Shown: positions 1 to 9,397, counted from the first letter of the stretch. The stretch: DNA of 40,946 nt from a bacterium (GCA_027619145.1 JAQCGA010000001.1:1-40946); one strand, 5' to 3'. Notes: a model not told the origin generated them from the sequence alone. Made by a program: numbers and translations.

Positions 1-432
1 AAACGAATCTGCAGAAAACAATATTTGCAACCGGCCTCTGCGCCCCAGTTTGTACATTTCTCGGATGCGTTCTGCCATGCCCTGCTGACGGGTTTCCAAC
101 TGGCTCTCCACACGCGTCAAATTTTGGCGTGTTCTACCCAGCCGTTCAGCCAGCCCCCGCTCTTGCCGCTCCTGCCTGCGCAACTCCCCTCGCAACCCAA
201 CAATCTCCCGCTCCTGTCGTTCCAGGTCTGCAGACACCGATTGCTCTCGGCCTCGGGTCGCCTCCAGTTTTTTCTGGTCCGCCTCTAGCTTCGTCTTCAA
301 ACTGTCCAGCGCTGCCCGCTCTGCCTCCAGAGTCACCTCCAGCTCATCCCCCCAAACCGGCGCACCACACAGTACGGTCATCCATACAACCAGCCAGACC
401 AAATAACCCGTTTTGAATTTCAATCGCTCCAT
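1..432 (-). CDS. EnvC-like murein hydrolase activator, N-terminal part (cut by window edge)
   Basis: Reading the minus strand from an ATG at 430-432 gives 144 open codons that run off the window edge. The product starts with a basic residue cluster and a hydrophobic stretch (about residues 9-22) ending near GAPVWG, which looks like a cleavable signal peptide. It continues as a long Glu/Arg/Gln-rich coiled coil and then reads REMYKLGRRGRLQILFSADS, the hallmark end of the coiled-coil domain of EnvC-type activators. In this family a C-terminal LytM/M23 domain follows and activates septal amidases; that part lies outside the window. GGAG motifs lie just upstream of the start. The gene is 116 bp downstream of ftsX in the same direction. 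FtsEX is the known partner that controls EnvC-type proteins, so the context supports the call. Confidence 0.8.
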   Translation of the reverse strand, partial: MERLKFKTGYLVWLVVWMTVLCGAPVWGDELEVTLEAERAALDSLKTKLEADQKKLEATRGREQSVSADLERQEREIVGLRGELRRQERQERGLAERLGRTRQNLTRVESQLETRQQGMAERIREMYKLGRRGRLQILFSADSF

Positions 433-482
433 GCTCCAATGCTCCACCTGCAACATCCGCAGCCCTCGATGAGGTGCCTTCC

Positions 483-506
483 CTTTGCGTCTTTGCGCCT
501 TTGCGT
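483..506. repeat. Three tandem CTTTGCGY octamers between ftsX and the EnvC-like gene
   Basis: The sequence reads CTTTGCGT, CTTTGCGC, CTTTGCGT in direct tandem with no gap. It sits in the 116-bp spacer between ftsX and the downstream gene. From memory, words of this type (CGCAAAG repeated) occur as intergenic repeats in many unrelated environmental bacteria. No function can be read from it. Confidence 0.75.
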
Positions 507-548
507 GACATCCTTGGTGGATGGGTGAGGGGCGCTCCCATCCCTGAA

Positions 549-1418
549 TCACCCTCGTCCCACCGCCCGCAACACGCGGTTCAGAGAAACCCAGCTTCCA
601 ACAATCCCCAGCACAGTGCCCAGGCCTATCAGCCCCAGCGCGGGATATAAAAAAGGCATCTGTTGTGCATCGGGCATCCAGGCTGTCCAACCCGCCGCGC
701 TAATCCACAATGCCAGAACCGCCAGGCCACCTCCGGCAAACCCCTGCACAGCGCCGCCCAGCAAAAACGTCAGGCGAATGAATCCCCCAGAGGCACCCAC
801 CAGCCGCATAATTTCTATGGCTTCTCGCTGAGCCAGCACCATCAGTTTGGCCGTGTTGCTCACCGCCAGCGCACAGGCCAGGCACAGCACCCCTCCCAGC
901 AAAACCCCCACCCAAGTAACCGTGATCAGAGCCTGGTCCAGTGTATCCAGCCAGGTTCCACCGGCATCCACGGTCTCCACTTCGGTACGCCGGGCTACAG
1001 ATTCAGCAAATGCCCTTGCCCGGTCCGTCAGGTCCCGCCCACCGCCCAGTCGCACCCGGATCGATGTGGGCAGCGGGTTTCGAGACACGGCCTCCAGCAA
1101 ACCGCTCCCAAACATTTGTTGAAATTCCTCAGCCGCCGCCGCTTTGTCAATATACCGGGCCTCTGCCACACCCGGTGCCGCTTCAAACGCGCGAACCAGG
1201 GCCAGAGCTTTTGAACGGCTCACCCCTTCTTTCAGATAAACTTCTACTTCTACTTTTTTCCGCAACGAGTCAGCAAGCGTGTACCCGCTGGTTACCATTT
1301 GTGCAAACACACCTAATACCGTCAAGGAAGCCGCCGTGGTCACAATAGAGACCAGACCCACCATACCGGTCCGCCACAACCCACGAAACGCTTCTCGAAA
1401 TGCCCGAACAACTGCCAT
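549..1418 (-). CDS. ftsX: Cell division protein FtsX (ABC transporter-like permease)
   Basis: The 289-residue product has the FtsX layout: a short cytoplasmic N-terminus, a first membrane helix at about 18-42, a periplasmic domain at about 50-165 (with VEVYLKEGVS and the YIDKAAAAEEF stretch), and three further membrane helices ending near the C-terminus. FtsX pairs with the ATPase FtsE in the inner membrane and passes ATPase-driven shape changes to periplasmic activators of peptidoglycan hydrolases during division. It begins 7 bp after the ftsE stop, so the two are translated from one message. The EnvC-like gene follows downstream, which completes the usual functional set. The length is normal for the family. 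No oddity is seen. Confidence 0.93.
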   Translation of the reverse strand: MAVVRAFREAFRGLWRTGMVGLVSIVTTAASLTVLGVFAQMVTSGYTLADSLRKKVEVEVYLKEGVSRSKALALVRAFEAAPGVAEARYIDKAAAAEEFQQMFGSGLLEAVSRNPLPTSIRVRLGGGRDLTDRARAFAESVARRTEVETVDAGGTWLDTLDQALITVTWVGVLLGGVLCLACALAVSNTAKLMVLAQREAIEIMRLVGASGGFIRLTFLLGGAVQGFAGGGLAVLALWISAAGWTAWMPDAQQMPFLYPALGLIGLGTVLGIVGSWVSLNRVLRAVGRG

Positions 1419-1425
1419 ATGTACC

Positions 1426-2082
1426 TTACCCCACGTTTTTTAAACAACCATCCGCCAGGGTTAACGTTCGCCGCCGGTGTCGCTCTACCAGCCCAACGTC
1501 ATGAGTTGCCATGATCACAGCGGTCCCCCGGGCATTTGCACCTGCGAAAACCTTCATGACCCGGTCCGTAGTATCCGGGTCCAGATTGGCCGTAGGTTCA
1601 TCAGCCAGCAATACAAATGGGTCATTCGCCAGTGCTCGCGCAATCGCCACTCGCTGCTGTTCCCCGCCAGACAGGCTTCCAGGGTACTCGCCCCGTCGAT
1701 GCATCAGATCCACGGACGATAACAGCTCCAGCGTACGCCGTTTTACCTCAGACCGTCGGGCACCCGTCACTTCCATTGCAAACGCCACATTTTCGTACAC
1801 CGTCCGGTCCCGTAGCAACCGGTAATCCTGAAACACAACCCCTATTTGCCGCCGAAGCAAAGAGATTTCGCGCTCCCGAATGGCCTCTGAATCGTACTCT
1901 CCCACAAAAACCGCACCCCGCGTGGGTCGCTCCTCAAACATGATTAACCGCAATACCGTACTTTTACCCGCTCCGGTAGAACCCAGCAGATAGACAAACT
2001 CCCCCCGATCCACCTCAAAATCCACATCTACCAGAATCGGTCGCCCGTCCCGCTCCACCGCCACATGTCGAAATTCAACCAT
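1426..2082 (-). CDS. ftsE: Cell division ATP-binding protein FtsE
   Basis: This 218-residue ABC ATPase has Walker [10 protein letters not shown] near residue 35, the signature LSGGEQQR, Walker [13 protein letters not shown], and the switch histidine in MATHD. The [17 protein letters not shown]-loop stretch is typical of FtsE. It is the cytoplasmic ATPase of the FtsEX complex, which recruits and activates cell-wall hydrolases at the septum. It lies directly upstream of ftsX (7-bp gap) and 32 bp downstream of a methyltransferase gene on the same strand, so it probably shares that transcript. The product is full length with intact motifs. Confidence 0.95.
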   Translation of the reverse strand: MVEFRHVAVERDGRPILVDVDFEVDRGEFVYLLGSTGAGKSTVLRLIMFEERPTRGAVFVGEYDSEAIREREISLLRRQIGVVFQDYRLLRDRTVYENVAFAMEVTGARRSEVKRRTLELLSSVDLMHRRGEYPGSLSGGEQQRVAIARALANDPFVLLADEPTANLDPDTTDRVMKVFAGANARGTAVIMATHDVGLVERHRRRTLTLADGCLKNVG

Positions 2083-2086
2083 ACCC

Positions 2087-2114
2087 TAACCCCTGATCCC
2101 TGATCCCTTTTCCC
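2087..2114. repeat. Heptamer-phased repeat (TAACCCC, TGATCCC, TGATCCC, TTTTCCC)
   Basis: The whole spacer between ftsE and the methyltransferase gene is four consecutive 7-mers that each end in CCC, and the two middle ones are identical. It resembles short GGGATCA/GGGTTA-type intergenic word repeats seen in other environmental genomes. No promoter or hairpin is evident in it. Confidence 0.6.
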
Positions 2115-2873
2115 TCACGCCCGCAAAACAAAATGCACCCGGTCCGAATTCTCAGACGGGCGTACAGAACTGAAACCATCGTAAGCGCCCTCCACCTGAA
2201 AAGAGGAATCCTCCAGTACCTGTACAATTTCTGCCAGTGGATAAATGCGCTGGCGATGGACTTCTTGCACCACTTCCATCGAATTTGTGAATTGAATTTC
2301 AAACCGATTGTACTGAACCCCATTTTTATAGGTGCTTCGGCGTACGTAGGAAAATCCATCTCCCCGATCCCGGTCTGTCATGTCCCGGAAGTACTGCTGA
2401 GAGTTGTGTTCTGTACAAACATCAAAAATGAAAATACCGCCCGGCTCTACCACCTGGTGGATTTGTACAAGCGCGCACGAGATGTCTTCCAGCGTCATCA
2501 AATAATTCAGGCTGTCATACAAACAGAGTACACCTTCAAATCGGGGCAAACCTGAAAGGTCTAGCAGGTTCTTATGGTAAAACGGAATCTCGTACCCTGA
2601 CACACGCGCCTTTTCTCTGGCCACGTCCAGCATTTCTGAGCATCCATCTGCACCACTGATCCCGTAGGCCCGCTTGCGCAACTCCAGCGCGAGGCTGCCT
2701 GTGCCACAGGCCAGGTCCAGCAGGCGAATCGGTGTTGCATCGTGCCGCTCAAACAACGACTCCGTATAGTCTGCCCAGTGCACGTAATCCACGTGCCGCA
2801 TCACATAATCGTAAATAGAAGCGAGCCGGCTGTACGAAGGTACCGCCTCACCCTCCGATTTTCGAATAGACAT
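2115..2873 (-). CDS. SAM-dependent methyltransferase (class I), substrate unknown
   Basis: The 252-residue product has the class I methyltransferase fold. Motif I is LLDLACGTGSLALEL (about residues 50-64), an acidic end of strand 2 follows (SGADGCSEML), and a later strand reads GVLCLYDSLNYL, as in the Methyltransf_25 group. The N-terminal YSRLASIYDYVM is common in small-molecule and quinone-type methyltransferases of this fold. A good ribosome site (AGGAG) lies 4 bp before the ATG. The gene is the first of a run with ftsE, ftsX and the EnvC-like gene, but nothing ties its chemistry to division. The substrate cannot be read from the sequence. Confidence 0.85.
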   Translation of the reverse strand: MSIRKSEGEAVPSYSRLASIYDYVMRHVDYVHWADYTESLFERHDATPIRLLDLACGTGSLALELRKRAYGISGADGCSEMLDVAREKARVSGYEIPFYHKNLLDLSGLPRFEGVLCLYDSLNYLMTLEDISCALVQIHQVVEPGGIFIFDVCTEHNSQQYFRDMTDRDRGDGFSYVRRSTYKNGVQYNRFEIQFTNSMEVVQEVHRQRIYPLAEIVQVLEDSSFQVEGAYDGFSSVRPSENSDRVHFVLRA

Positions 2874-2924
2874 AAGCTCCTGGCCTGATTTCAGGTTTTT
2901 GTCGTTTACGCCTGTCTTTGCATG

Positions 2925-2951
2925 AAAAAATCCAGCCCGTGGGAGGCTGGA
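2925..2951 (-). terminator. Intrinsic terminator after the S4-domain gene
   Basis: On the minus strand the sequence folds as TCCAGCC, a 7-nt loop, then GGCTGGA, followed directly by six T residues. It lies about 30 bp past the stop of the S4-domain gene and closes the three-gene chaperone operon before the methyltransferase gene begins. Confidence 0.9.
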
Positions 2952-2980
2952 CCCGTCGAATTCGGCTCCGGACCCGGCTG

Positions 2981-3253
2981 CTAAAAGTCCGTCACATCGT
3001 GTGTCTCGTCTCGCAGAACTTCGTAGTAGTCTCGGGCGTTTGCTCGGGACACATTCCCAACTGGCAGGTTGAGAATCTTCACCTCCAGAAACCGGTCCAG
3101 AAACGCAATGCCTACCCGCTGGCCCACCTGCACCGTCCGGGCTGCCTTGGCTGGCTGATCGTCCACCGTAACAATCCCGTTGTCGCAGGCCCGCTTGGCC
3201 TCAGACCGTTGCCGGGTTAAACAACATCGTTTCAAAAACAGGTCCAGCCGCAT
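2981..3253 (-). CDS. S4-domain RNA-binding protein (Hsp15/RqcP-like)
   Basis: The 90-residue protein is essentially one S4 RNA-binding domain: MRLDLFLKRCCLTRQRSEAK, then CDNGIVTVDDQPAKAARTVQVGQRV, with a short C-terminal tail. This matches the small stand-alone S4 proteins HslR (Hsp15) and RqcP/YlmH-type factors, which bind stalled 50S subunits carrying peptidyl-tRNA. It lies 43 bp downstream of the SurA-like gene on the same strand and just before a strong terminator, so it is the last gene of that operon. Pairing a ribosome-rescue type protein with periplasmic foldases suggests a protein-quality operon, but this is inference from neighbours. Confidence 0.85.
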   Translation of the reverse strand: MRLDLFLKRCCLTRQRSEAKRACDNGIVTVDDQPAKAARTVQVGQRVGIAFLDRFLEVKILNLPVGNVSRANARDYYEVLRDETHDVTDF

Positions 3254-3296
3254 AACCTCCTCGCAAACTGGCTATCGCCAACAGCCCAAAAAACAC

Positions 3297-4586
3297 CTAC
3301 TCCATTCCCAATTCGGGAGGCCGGATGTCCACGTAAAGCCGATTTCGGGTTTTCGCAAGCACAGCTTCGAATAATTCCTGGAGCCGCTCCTGCTTCACAA
3401 TTTCTTCCATAGCATCCCGGTCGTCATTCACTTTTACCAGATGCCATCCGTATTCGGTCTGCACGGGCTGGCTTACTTCACCCAGCTTCATCAGGGGCAG
3501 TGCACTTGCAAATGCCGGCGGGAGATTGTCCGGCGTATACAACCCCGGAAGGTGTCCGCCCTGACCCACGGTTTCTTTATGCGCAGAATGCGCTTTGGCC
3601 AGGTCCGTAAACTTTTCACCCGCCAGAATGCGTTCGCGCAATTCCACCGCTTCCTTATATGCCTTGGCTTTATCGTCCTGGCTGGGCTGTAGCGCAACCA
3701 GAATATGCCGTGCGCGCACCTCCGTGCCAGATAGGGCCTCCACCTTGATAATATGGTACCCAAATTCTGACTTTACCGGTTCGCTGATTTCTCCTGGGCG
3801 CAAAGAAAATGCCACCTCCTCGAACTCGGGCACCATGCGACCGCGGGCAAAATACCCCAGATCTCCACCGTCTGAAGCACTGCCCGTATCATCCGAGTAC
3901 TCGCGGGCCATCTCGGCGAAGTCTTCTCCTTTTTGCAGGCGTACCAACAGGTCCTCAGCTCGCTTTTTGGCTTCTTCACGACGTTCTTCGGAAGGGGTGA
4001 CCTGAATCATAATGTGGCTAATGCTCATCAAGGGCGGCAATGTATCTCTGTACCGTTCTTTGAATGCTTGTATGTCCCGGAACGATACTTCCACTTGCTC
4101 CGTCAGGTTTGTGTACATCTGCCTGCGCAGGCCTTCTTTTCGAAATTCCTGTCGAAGCTGTTCTCGAACATCCCGCTCGGTTACTCCACTTTCCTGTAAT
4201 TTCTGAGCAAATTCTACTTCTCCATGCTCGGTCTTCAACTCTTTCATACGTGCACGCACAGCGTCTTCGATTCGTTCCCCATCTACTACCAGGCTGTCTT
4301 CTTTTGCCTTGGCCAATAACAATTTTTCCTGCACCATATTGTCCAGAATGGTCTGAAACAGGTCTTTGACTCGGCTCGGCGTCAAATCCCGCCGGGTCAA
4401 ACCCTGGTTCAACGCAGCCAGCCCCAGTTGCCCCATCACTTCAGACTGAAGCACGATCTGATCATCCACAACCGCAACAATCTTATCTACCAGCTGCGTC
4501 TCGGCCATCGCGGGTTGCACAACACATGCGACCATTCCAGATAAGAGGACTGTTTCCAGCATTTTTTTTATCATTTTATACATCAC
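3297..4586 (-). CDS. SurA-like periplasmic peptidyl-prolyl isomerase with two parvulin domains
   Basis: The 429-residue product begins with a basic, hydrophobic signal peptide ending near QPAMAET, so it is exported. A SurA N-terminal helical region follows ([17 protein letters not shown] is the classic opening). Two parvulin domains come next, at about 185-285 (SISHIMIQV to FGYHIIKVE) and 290-390 (RARHILVAL to [10 protein letters not shown]), then a short C-terminal helix. SurA chaperones outer-membrane proteins across the periplasm and isomerises proline bonds, which implies an outer membrane here. The start is uncertain: GTG, then ATG, then a further ATG follow within five codons and no strong ribosome site is seen. 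The gene follows a lipoprotein isomerase gene by 19 bp. Confidence 0.88.
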   Translation of the reverse strand: MMYKMIKKMLETVLLSGMVACVVQPAMAETQLVDKIVAVVDDQIVLQSEVMGQLGLAALNQGLTRRDLTPSRVKDLFQTILDNMVQEKLLLAKAKEDSLVVDGERIEDAVRARMKELKTEHGEVEFAQKLQESGVTERDVREQLRQEFRKEGLRRQMYTNLTEQVEVSFRDIQAFKERYRDTLPPLMSISHIMIQVTPSEERREEAKKRAEDLLVRLQKGEDFAEMAREYSDDTGSASDGGDLGYFARGRMVPEFEEVAFSLRPGEISEPVKSEFGYHIIKVEALSGTEVRARHILVALQPSQDDKAKAYKEAVELRERILAGEKFTDLAKAHSAHKETVGQGGHLPGLYTPDNLPPAFASALPLMKLGEVSQPVQTEYGWHLVKVNDDRDAMEEIVKQERLQELFEAVLAKTRNRLYVDIRPPELGME

Positions 4587-4605
4587 ACACCCATTGGGTT
4601 AAAGT

Positions 4606-5469
4606 TCATTCTTCGTCGCTTATAGATTCTTGCTCGTTCCCCTCAGCTTCTCCGGGAATAATGGACCAGGAATTCCGATTCCGCAATTCCACCAGTAACT
4701 CCAACCGGCGGGCCTGACGGCGTTCCGCTAAAATGCGTTGCCGGATCTCGACCTGGACATCGGGAAGTCCTTTTATGCTTCCTGCTTCTCGTCGGTCCAG
4801 TACCTCAACCAGGTGCCTGCCCAACCGGGTTACCACCACCGCCTGGCGCCCTACCTTGGCCTTTTCACAGGCGTCCCAAAAAACAGGAACCACCATATCT
4901 TCCGTAAAATAACCCAGGTCTCCACCCGATTCAGCAGATGCGTCAATGGACATTTCGCGGGCAACTTGATCAAAAAGATCGCCGGAACGCAGTCGTTTCC
5001 GAACCTGGTCCAGTTCACTTGCCCCTTCTACCAGAATGTGCCGAACCCGAATCTCTGGTTTGTCCCGCACAAAATCTGCCTGATGTGAATCGTAATAGCC
5101 CTGAATTTCTCCACCCGTAACGTCCGAGATTTGCTCAAATTCTCGCGTCAGTAATTCGGCAATGAGCATATCCCGCCTTGCCCGTGAAACACGGCTTTGC
5201 ACGGCAGGATCTTGATCCAATTTTTTGTGTACGGCTTCCTGGTAAAACAACTCTTCTTCCACCCAGCCTTCTGCAATACGCCGCTGATCCTGAACCGTAA
5301 CCCGTCCAATCATCTGCACGGGAAGATTCATTTCAATATCTTGCTGCGTCAAGTGCGACTCACCTACCGTAGCGACAACGGTTCCTGATGGCTCTTCCTG
5401 GCAGGCTGTTACATGCAGAAGAACAAATGCGACGACCAGAAAAACGGCTCTATATCCTGGTCTCACCAT
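4606..5469 (-). CDS. Lipoprotein peptidyl-prolyl isomerase (PrsA/PpiC-like, one parvulin domain)
   Basis: From the ATG at 5467-5469 the protein is 287 residues with a signal sequence ending in VLLHVTAC, a lipobox whose Cys would be lipidated. A helical chaperone region follows, then a parvulin domain (IRVRHILVEGA, GGDLGYFTEDMVVPVFW, VVVTRLGRHLVEVLDRREAG), then a C-terminal helix. This is the layout of PrsA-type extracytoplasmic foldases. A longer reading from a GTG at 5550 would put 27 polar residues before the signal peptide and is less likely; a GGGAG motif precedes the shorter start. The gene heads an operon with the SurA-like and S4 genes. The acidic C-terminus (EGNEQESISDEE) is distinctive. 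Confidence 0.85.
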   Translation of the reverse strand: MVRPGYRAVFLVVAFVLLHVTACQEEPSGTVVATVGESHLTQQDIEMNLPVQMIGRVTVQDQRRIAEGWVEEELFYQEAVHKKLDQDPAVQSRVSRARRDMLIAELLTREFEQISDVTGGEIQGYYDSHQADFVRDKPEIRVRHILVEGASELDQVRKRLRSGDLFDQVAREMSIDASAESGGDLGYFTEDMVVPVFWDACEKAKVGRQAVVVTRLGRHLVEVLDRREAGSIKGLPDVQVEIRQRILAERRQARRLELLVELRNRNSWSIIPGEAEGNEQESISDEE

Positions 5470-5690
5470 GAGAACGCTGGAACTCCCTGGCGAAGAGATC
5501 TCGCGTCGGGGCTTTTCCACATTTCGGGAGGAATCAAAGGACAATCGCACGCAATAGACGATCCCAAACAGACATACTCAAGCAAGTGACCCAGTCTTTC
5601 CGAATAGAAACGAACAGGATCCCGATTCTGGCTCCAAGTCTCTGTTTTTTTAAGAACTATTTAAGGTGAAAAAAGTTCCGAATATTCAAA

Positions 5691-5719
5691 AATATACGCC
5701 ATCAGACCATGCCCTGCAA
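5691..5719 (-). promoter_or_regulatory. Sigma-70 type promoter for the foldase operon
   Basis: On the minus strand TTGCAG (5714-5719) and TATATT (5691-5696) are separated by exactly 17 nt. The -35 box lies inside the last codons of mfd. The form matches several other promoters in this window. The implied leader before the lipoprotein start is about 215 nt. Confidence 0.65.
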
Positions 5720-8700
5720 CACCTTTTTCGCACTCGCCAGACGGCTGGCCGGACCCTTGCCTTCCAGCTCTGCCTCAACTCGCGCCTGGTCTCCTAAGAA
5801 GAACTGGAGTGCCACCGGAGACTGAGCCACCATGGTTTCCACGTCCACGCGGGTCAACATTCGTTCAGGCGGAAAAACCAGTTGGAGCGAAGTACCCACC
5901 CGCAGCGACTCAACCCGGAGCTGCCGGGCCAAAATCTTTATCTGAACCGTGTTCAGCAGCGCAGCCGCAGACTCCGGCAGTGGCCCAAACCGATCCTCTA
6001 ATTCTTCCTCAATTGCCAGAATTTCCACGGTCCTTCGGCATTCGCCCACACGCTGGTAAAACTGCATCTTCAAGTCTGAATCCGGAATATAATCTTCCGG
6101 AATATAGGCAGACACAGTGATTTGCACATCGGGTTCAATCGCCGGTTCCGTGTCTTCTCCCCGAATCTGCTGTACGGCTTCGTCCAGCAGGCGGCAATAC
6201 AGGTCAAATCCAATGGCAACAATATGTCCATGTTGCTGTTGGCCTAACAAATTCCCCGTACCCCGGATTTCCATATCCCGCATCGAAATTTGAAAACCGG
6301 AACCCAGGTCTGAAAACTCTTCAATGGCTCGAAGACGCCGTACGGCCGGGCGAGATAATGCTTTCCACGAAGGGATGAGCAGGTACGCATAAGCTTGCTG
6401 GCTGGACCGACCCACCCGGCCGCGCAACTGGTAGAGTTGTGCCAGGCCCAGACGATCTGCCTGGTTCACAATCAGCGTATTTACAGATGGAATGTCAAGC
6501 CCGGACTCAATAATCATGGTGGAAATGAGACAATCATATTTTCCTTCCATGAAGTCCATCATCACTTTTTCAAGCTGGCGCTCCGGCATCTGCCCGTGCC
6601 CCCACCCAAAACGAACTTGCGGTACCAGGCGCTCCAGATATTCCACCATCGCCGGCATAGACCGCACCCGGTTATGGACAAAATAGACCTGGCCACCCCG
6701 GTCTACTTCCCGCAAGATGGCCTCGGCAATTCGCTCTTCGTTAAACGGTAGCACCTCGGTGGTAATGGGGAGTCGATCCTTGGGGGGCGTACGGATAATG
6801 GACATGTCCCGCGCACCCATCAACGACATGTGTAGCGTCCGGGGAATCGGAGTAGCCGTTAACGTCAACACATCTACCATCCGCTTCATCTGTTTCAGCC
6901 GCTCCTTATGCCGTACGCCAAAGCGGTGCTCTTCGTCCACCACCAGAATTCCCAGATCTTGAAATTGTACGTCCTGTGAAAGCAGGCGGTGGGTACCCAC
7001 AACAATATCTATATTCCCCGACATGAGCTTCCGAATCGTGGCTTCCTGCTCGGCTTTTGTACGAAACCGGCTCAATACGTCTACCGTTACCGGCAGGCCG
7101 TTCATGCGTTCCCGGAACGTGCGGAAATGTTGTTGCGCTAAAATGGTCGTGGGCGCCAGCACCGCCACCTGCTTGCCGTCTGCCACGGCCTTGAATGCAG
7201 CACGGATGGCCACCTCGGTTTTTCCGTACCCCACGTCGCCGCACACCAGCCGGTCCATCGGGGAGGGCTGCTCCATGTCCGCTTTCACTTCTTCAATGGT
7301 CCGGAGCTGGTCTACGGTTTCCTGGAACGGGAACGAAGCATCCAGAGCGTTGTGCAGTGCCGTATCTTTAGAGAAAGCCGTACCTGGCCGTGCTTTGCGC
7401 TCTGCATACAAGCCCACAAGTTCAGCGGCCATTTTGAAAACTTCCTTTTTGGTGCGCTCTTTCACCCGCTCCCAGGTGGCTGTGCCCAGCTTGCTTAAAA
7501 CCGGTGCATTTCCTTCCTGGCTGGCGTACTTCTGCACACGGTCCATCTGATCCACAGGCACAAACACCCGGTCTCCACCCCGGTACGATACGGTCAAACA
7601 ATCTCGCCGCACGCCATCCAGGCTCAGGTGTTCAATGCCTTCGTACCTCCCAATCCCGTGGTCCACGTGCACAACAAAGTCGCCTTTGTGAAGAGCAGAC
7701 ACTCCCCGAATCGGTGTGGCGTCTTTGAATCGCCTGTACTTGCGCCGCCGCCGATGCAGGCTGTAGATCTCGTGGTCGTTCAACACCACCACGCGAGCCG
7801 TGGACGACACAAACGTAAACCCCGAATGCAGCGTGCCCACTTCAATGGACATCAGGCTGACCGTTTCACCCAGCAATTCCTCAAATCGGGCCTGCTGGCC
7901 CTTGCTTTCACATAGCAGCACCAGTTCGTGATCTTCCCGCCAGAACTTTTTTAGATCTTCCTGAAGTACGTCCAAATGGCCTTCATATCGCCGGCCGCTT
8001 TTGCCATTGAATAAGATGGCACCTTCGGTCTGGCCGCCCAGAGTCCAGTTCAAAATACGCTGCTTTCCAGCCAATCGGTCCAAAACAGCTTCCGGACGCT
8101 GAATCACACCTTCTGCAGGAAGCGGCTCCGGCTGGCCCCGGTGGGCTTTCTGGCGGTCGGCAGTTGTGCTCACCTGTTCCCACAACTCCTTTGCCGCCTC
8201 TTCTACAGCCGGTGGATCGTCCACCACCACGCAACCTTCGGGCAGGTGGTCCAGTACACAGGTCTGTTCCCGGTACAATACACCCAGGTACCGTTCCAGC
8301 CCGTCGAACAGCCGCCGGCTTTCAAAGGTCTCCCGAAGCACCGTCAGATCGCACCCCAGGCGCGTTTCTGCTTCCTCCAGATGGGCTGTATACTCCTCGG
8401 CCATGGTTTCGGCCAGCACAGCCTCCCGGCAAGGCAAAATGCGCACAACATCCAGGGTTTCCACCGAGCGTTGCGTGCCCAGATCAAATCCCCGGATCGA
8501 TGTGACCTCGTCTCCGAAAAATTCCAGGCGTACCGGGTGCGGGTTCCCAAATGAGCAGATGTCTACAATTCCACCCCGCACGCTAAACTGCCCCACCCCT
8601 TCTACCAGGTTTACACGTTCGTACCCAATATCCGCCAGGTGGTCCACCAACTCGTCCAGCAACACCTCCTGACCTGTGCGAATTTCCTGCTGGCATAACG

Positions 8701-9112
8701 CGAACAGGTCTGGAGGTATGGTGTGGCTCATCAGAGCTTCGATGGGAGCAACCACCACGCCCCCGGTGCCACACCGTATCTGGTCCAGTGCCTCCAACCG
8801 CAAGCCCATCACGTCCAGATGCGGAGACCGGCTGTCAAAAACAGACCCGCCCCAGGTGGGAAAGATACCCACAGACTCTGGCCCCAGGAGCCGTTCCAGA
8901 TCGTCCCGTACTTCTTCTGCCCGCTCTTCCGTGGCGCATACCACCAGCACCGTACCGGGCGCACACCCATCTACCCACGCCACCCCAAAAGCCGTAAGCG
9001 ACCCCGGCAAACCCCGGACATGGATCTCCTGTTCCCCTTCCGCAATCCGTCGCGCCAGCTCTGTAAACGGCTCGGATTTGATCATCCGGTTATACACACG
9101 CTTCATCGGCAT
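5702..9112 (-). CDS. mfd: Transcription-repair coupling factor Mfd
   Basis: The 1136-residue protein has all Mfd regions. There is an N-terminal UvrB-like module (about 1-330). The RNA polymerase interaction domain follows at about 470-540 (GDFVVHVDHGIGRYEGIEHL). The RecG-like translocase comes next, with Walker A GDVGYGKTEVAIRAAF at 625-640, DEEHRFG Walker B, TATPIPRTLHMSL, and the LYQLRGRVGRS motif VI. The C-terminal TRCF domain ends the protein. Mfd removes stalled RNA polymerase and recruits UvrA to template-strand lesions. The length is normal. It is likely monocistronic or weakly linked to the foldase operon, which has its own promoter overlapping the end of mfd. The start could be the first or the third codon. 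Confidence 0.97.
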   Translation of the reverse strand: MPMKRVYNRMIKSEPFTELARRIAEGEQEIHVRGLPGSLTAFGVAWVDGCAPGTVLVVCATEERAEEVRDDLERLLGPESVGIFPTWGGSVFDSRSPHLDVMGLRLEALDQIRCGTGGVVVAPIEALMSHTIPPDLFALCQQEIRTGQEVLLDELVDHLADIGYERVNLVEGVGQFSVRGGIVDICSFGNPHPVRLEFFGDEVTSIRGFDLGTQRSVETLDVVRILPCREAVLAETMAEEYTAHLEEAETRLGCDLTVLRETFESRRLFDGLERYLGVLYREQTCVLDHLPEGCVVVDDPPAVEEAAKELWEQVSTTADRQKAHRGQPEPLPAEGVIQRPEAVLDRLAGKQRILNWTLGGQTEGAILFNGKSGRRYEGHLDVLQEDLKKFWREDHELVLLCESKGQQARFEELLGETVSLMSIEVGTLHSGFTFVSSTARVVVLNDHEIYSLHRRRRKYRRFKDATPIRGVSALHKGDFVVHVDHGIGRYEGIEHLSLDGVRRDCLTVSYRGGDRVFVPVDQMDRVQKYASQEGNAPVLSKLGTATWERVKERTKKEVFKMAAELVGLYAERKARPGTAFSKDTALHNALDASFPFQETVDQLRTIEEVKADMEQPSPMDRLVCGDVGYGKTEVAIRAAFKAVADGKQVAVLAPTTILAQQHFRTFRERMNGLPVTVDVLSRFRTKAEQEATIRKLMSGNIDIVVGTHRLLSQDVQFQDLGILVVDEEHRFGVRHKERLKQMKRMVDVLTLTATPIPRTLHMSLMGARDMSIIRTPPKDRLPITTEVLPFNEERIAEAILREVDRGGQVYFVHNRVRSMPAMVEYLERLVPQVRFGWGHGQMPERQLEKVMMDFMEGKYDCLISTMIIESGLDIPSVNTLIVNQADRLGLAQLYQLRGRVGRSSQQAYAYLLIPSWKALSRPAVRRLRAIEEFSDLGSGFQISMRDMEIRGTGNLLGQQQHGHIVAIGFDLYCRLLDEAVQQIRGEDTEPAIEPDVQITVSAYIPEDYIPDSDLKMQFYQRVGECRRTVEILAIEEELEDRFGPLPESAAALLNTVQIKILARQLRVESLRVGTSLQLVFPPERMLTRVDVETMVAQSPVALQFFLGDQARVEAELEGKGPASRLASAKKVLQGMV

Positions 9113-9397
9113 TCATACACCCTTTTTCAAATCAACTTCCGTACATGACAATACCCACCCCTTCCGCACAACCCCAAACCCCGGGTCGCCGAACGGAAAC
9201 GGTGGTCTAATCCCTAATTTCCCACAAAAAAATACTCGACACCCTGTTAAAGTAAAGGCACCGAGTTCAAAACACAACTTCATTTATAAATTTTCACAAA
9301 GAAAAACACGAAATCCAGGGCTCTCCGTGAGGAAGGGCAGGGTTTCGTGACCTTTCGTGCGGGGCCGGGCAGAGTTTCGTGGCCCTTCGTGATTTAA
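9113..9397. other. Intergenic stretch between mfd and tRNA-Asp
   Basis: No coding sequence is supported here. It should hold the mfd promoter on the minus strand, but I see no good match to the form used elsewhere in the window. Its right half contains the TTTCGTG-type direct repeat listed separately. Confidence 0.5.
9335..9392. repeat. Two 26-bp imperfect direct repeats built on TTTCGTG words
   Basis: Copies at 9335-9360 and 9367-9392 share 22 of 26 positions and have a 32-bp period. Each holds two TTCGTG words. A fifth related word (CACGAAA) lies at 9307-9313. Words of this type (CACGAAA runs) recur between genes in many environmental bacteria as I recall; function unknown. Confidence 0.7.
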
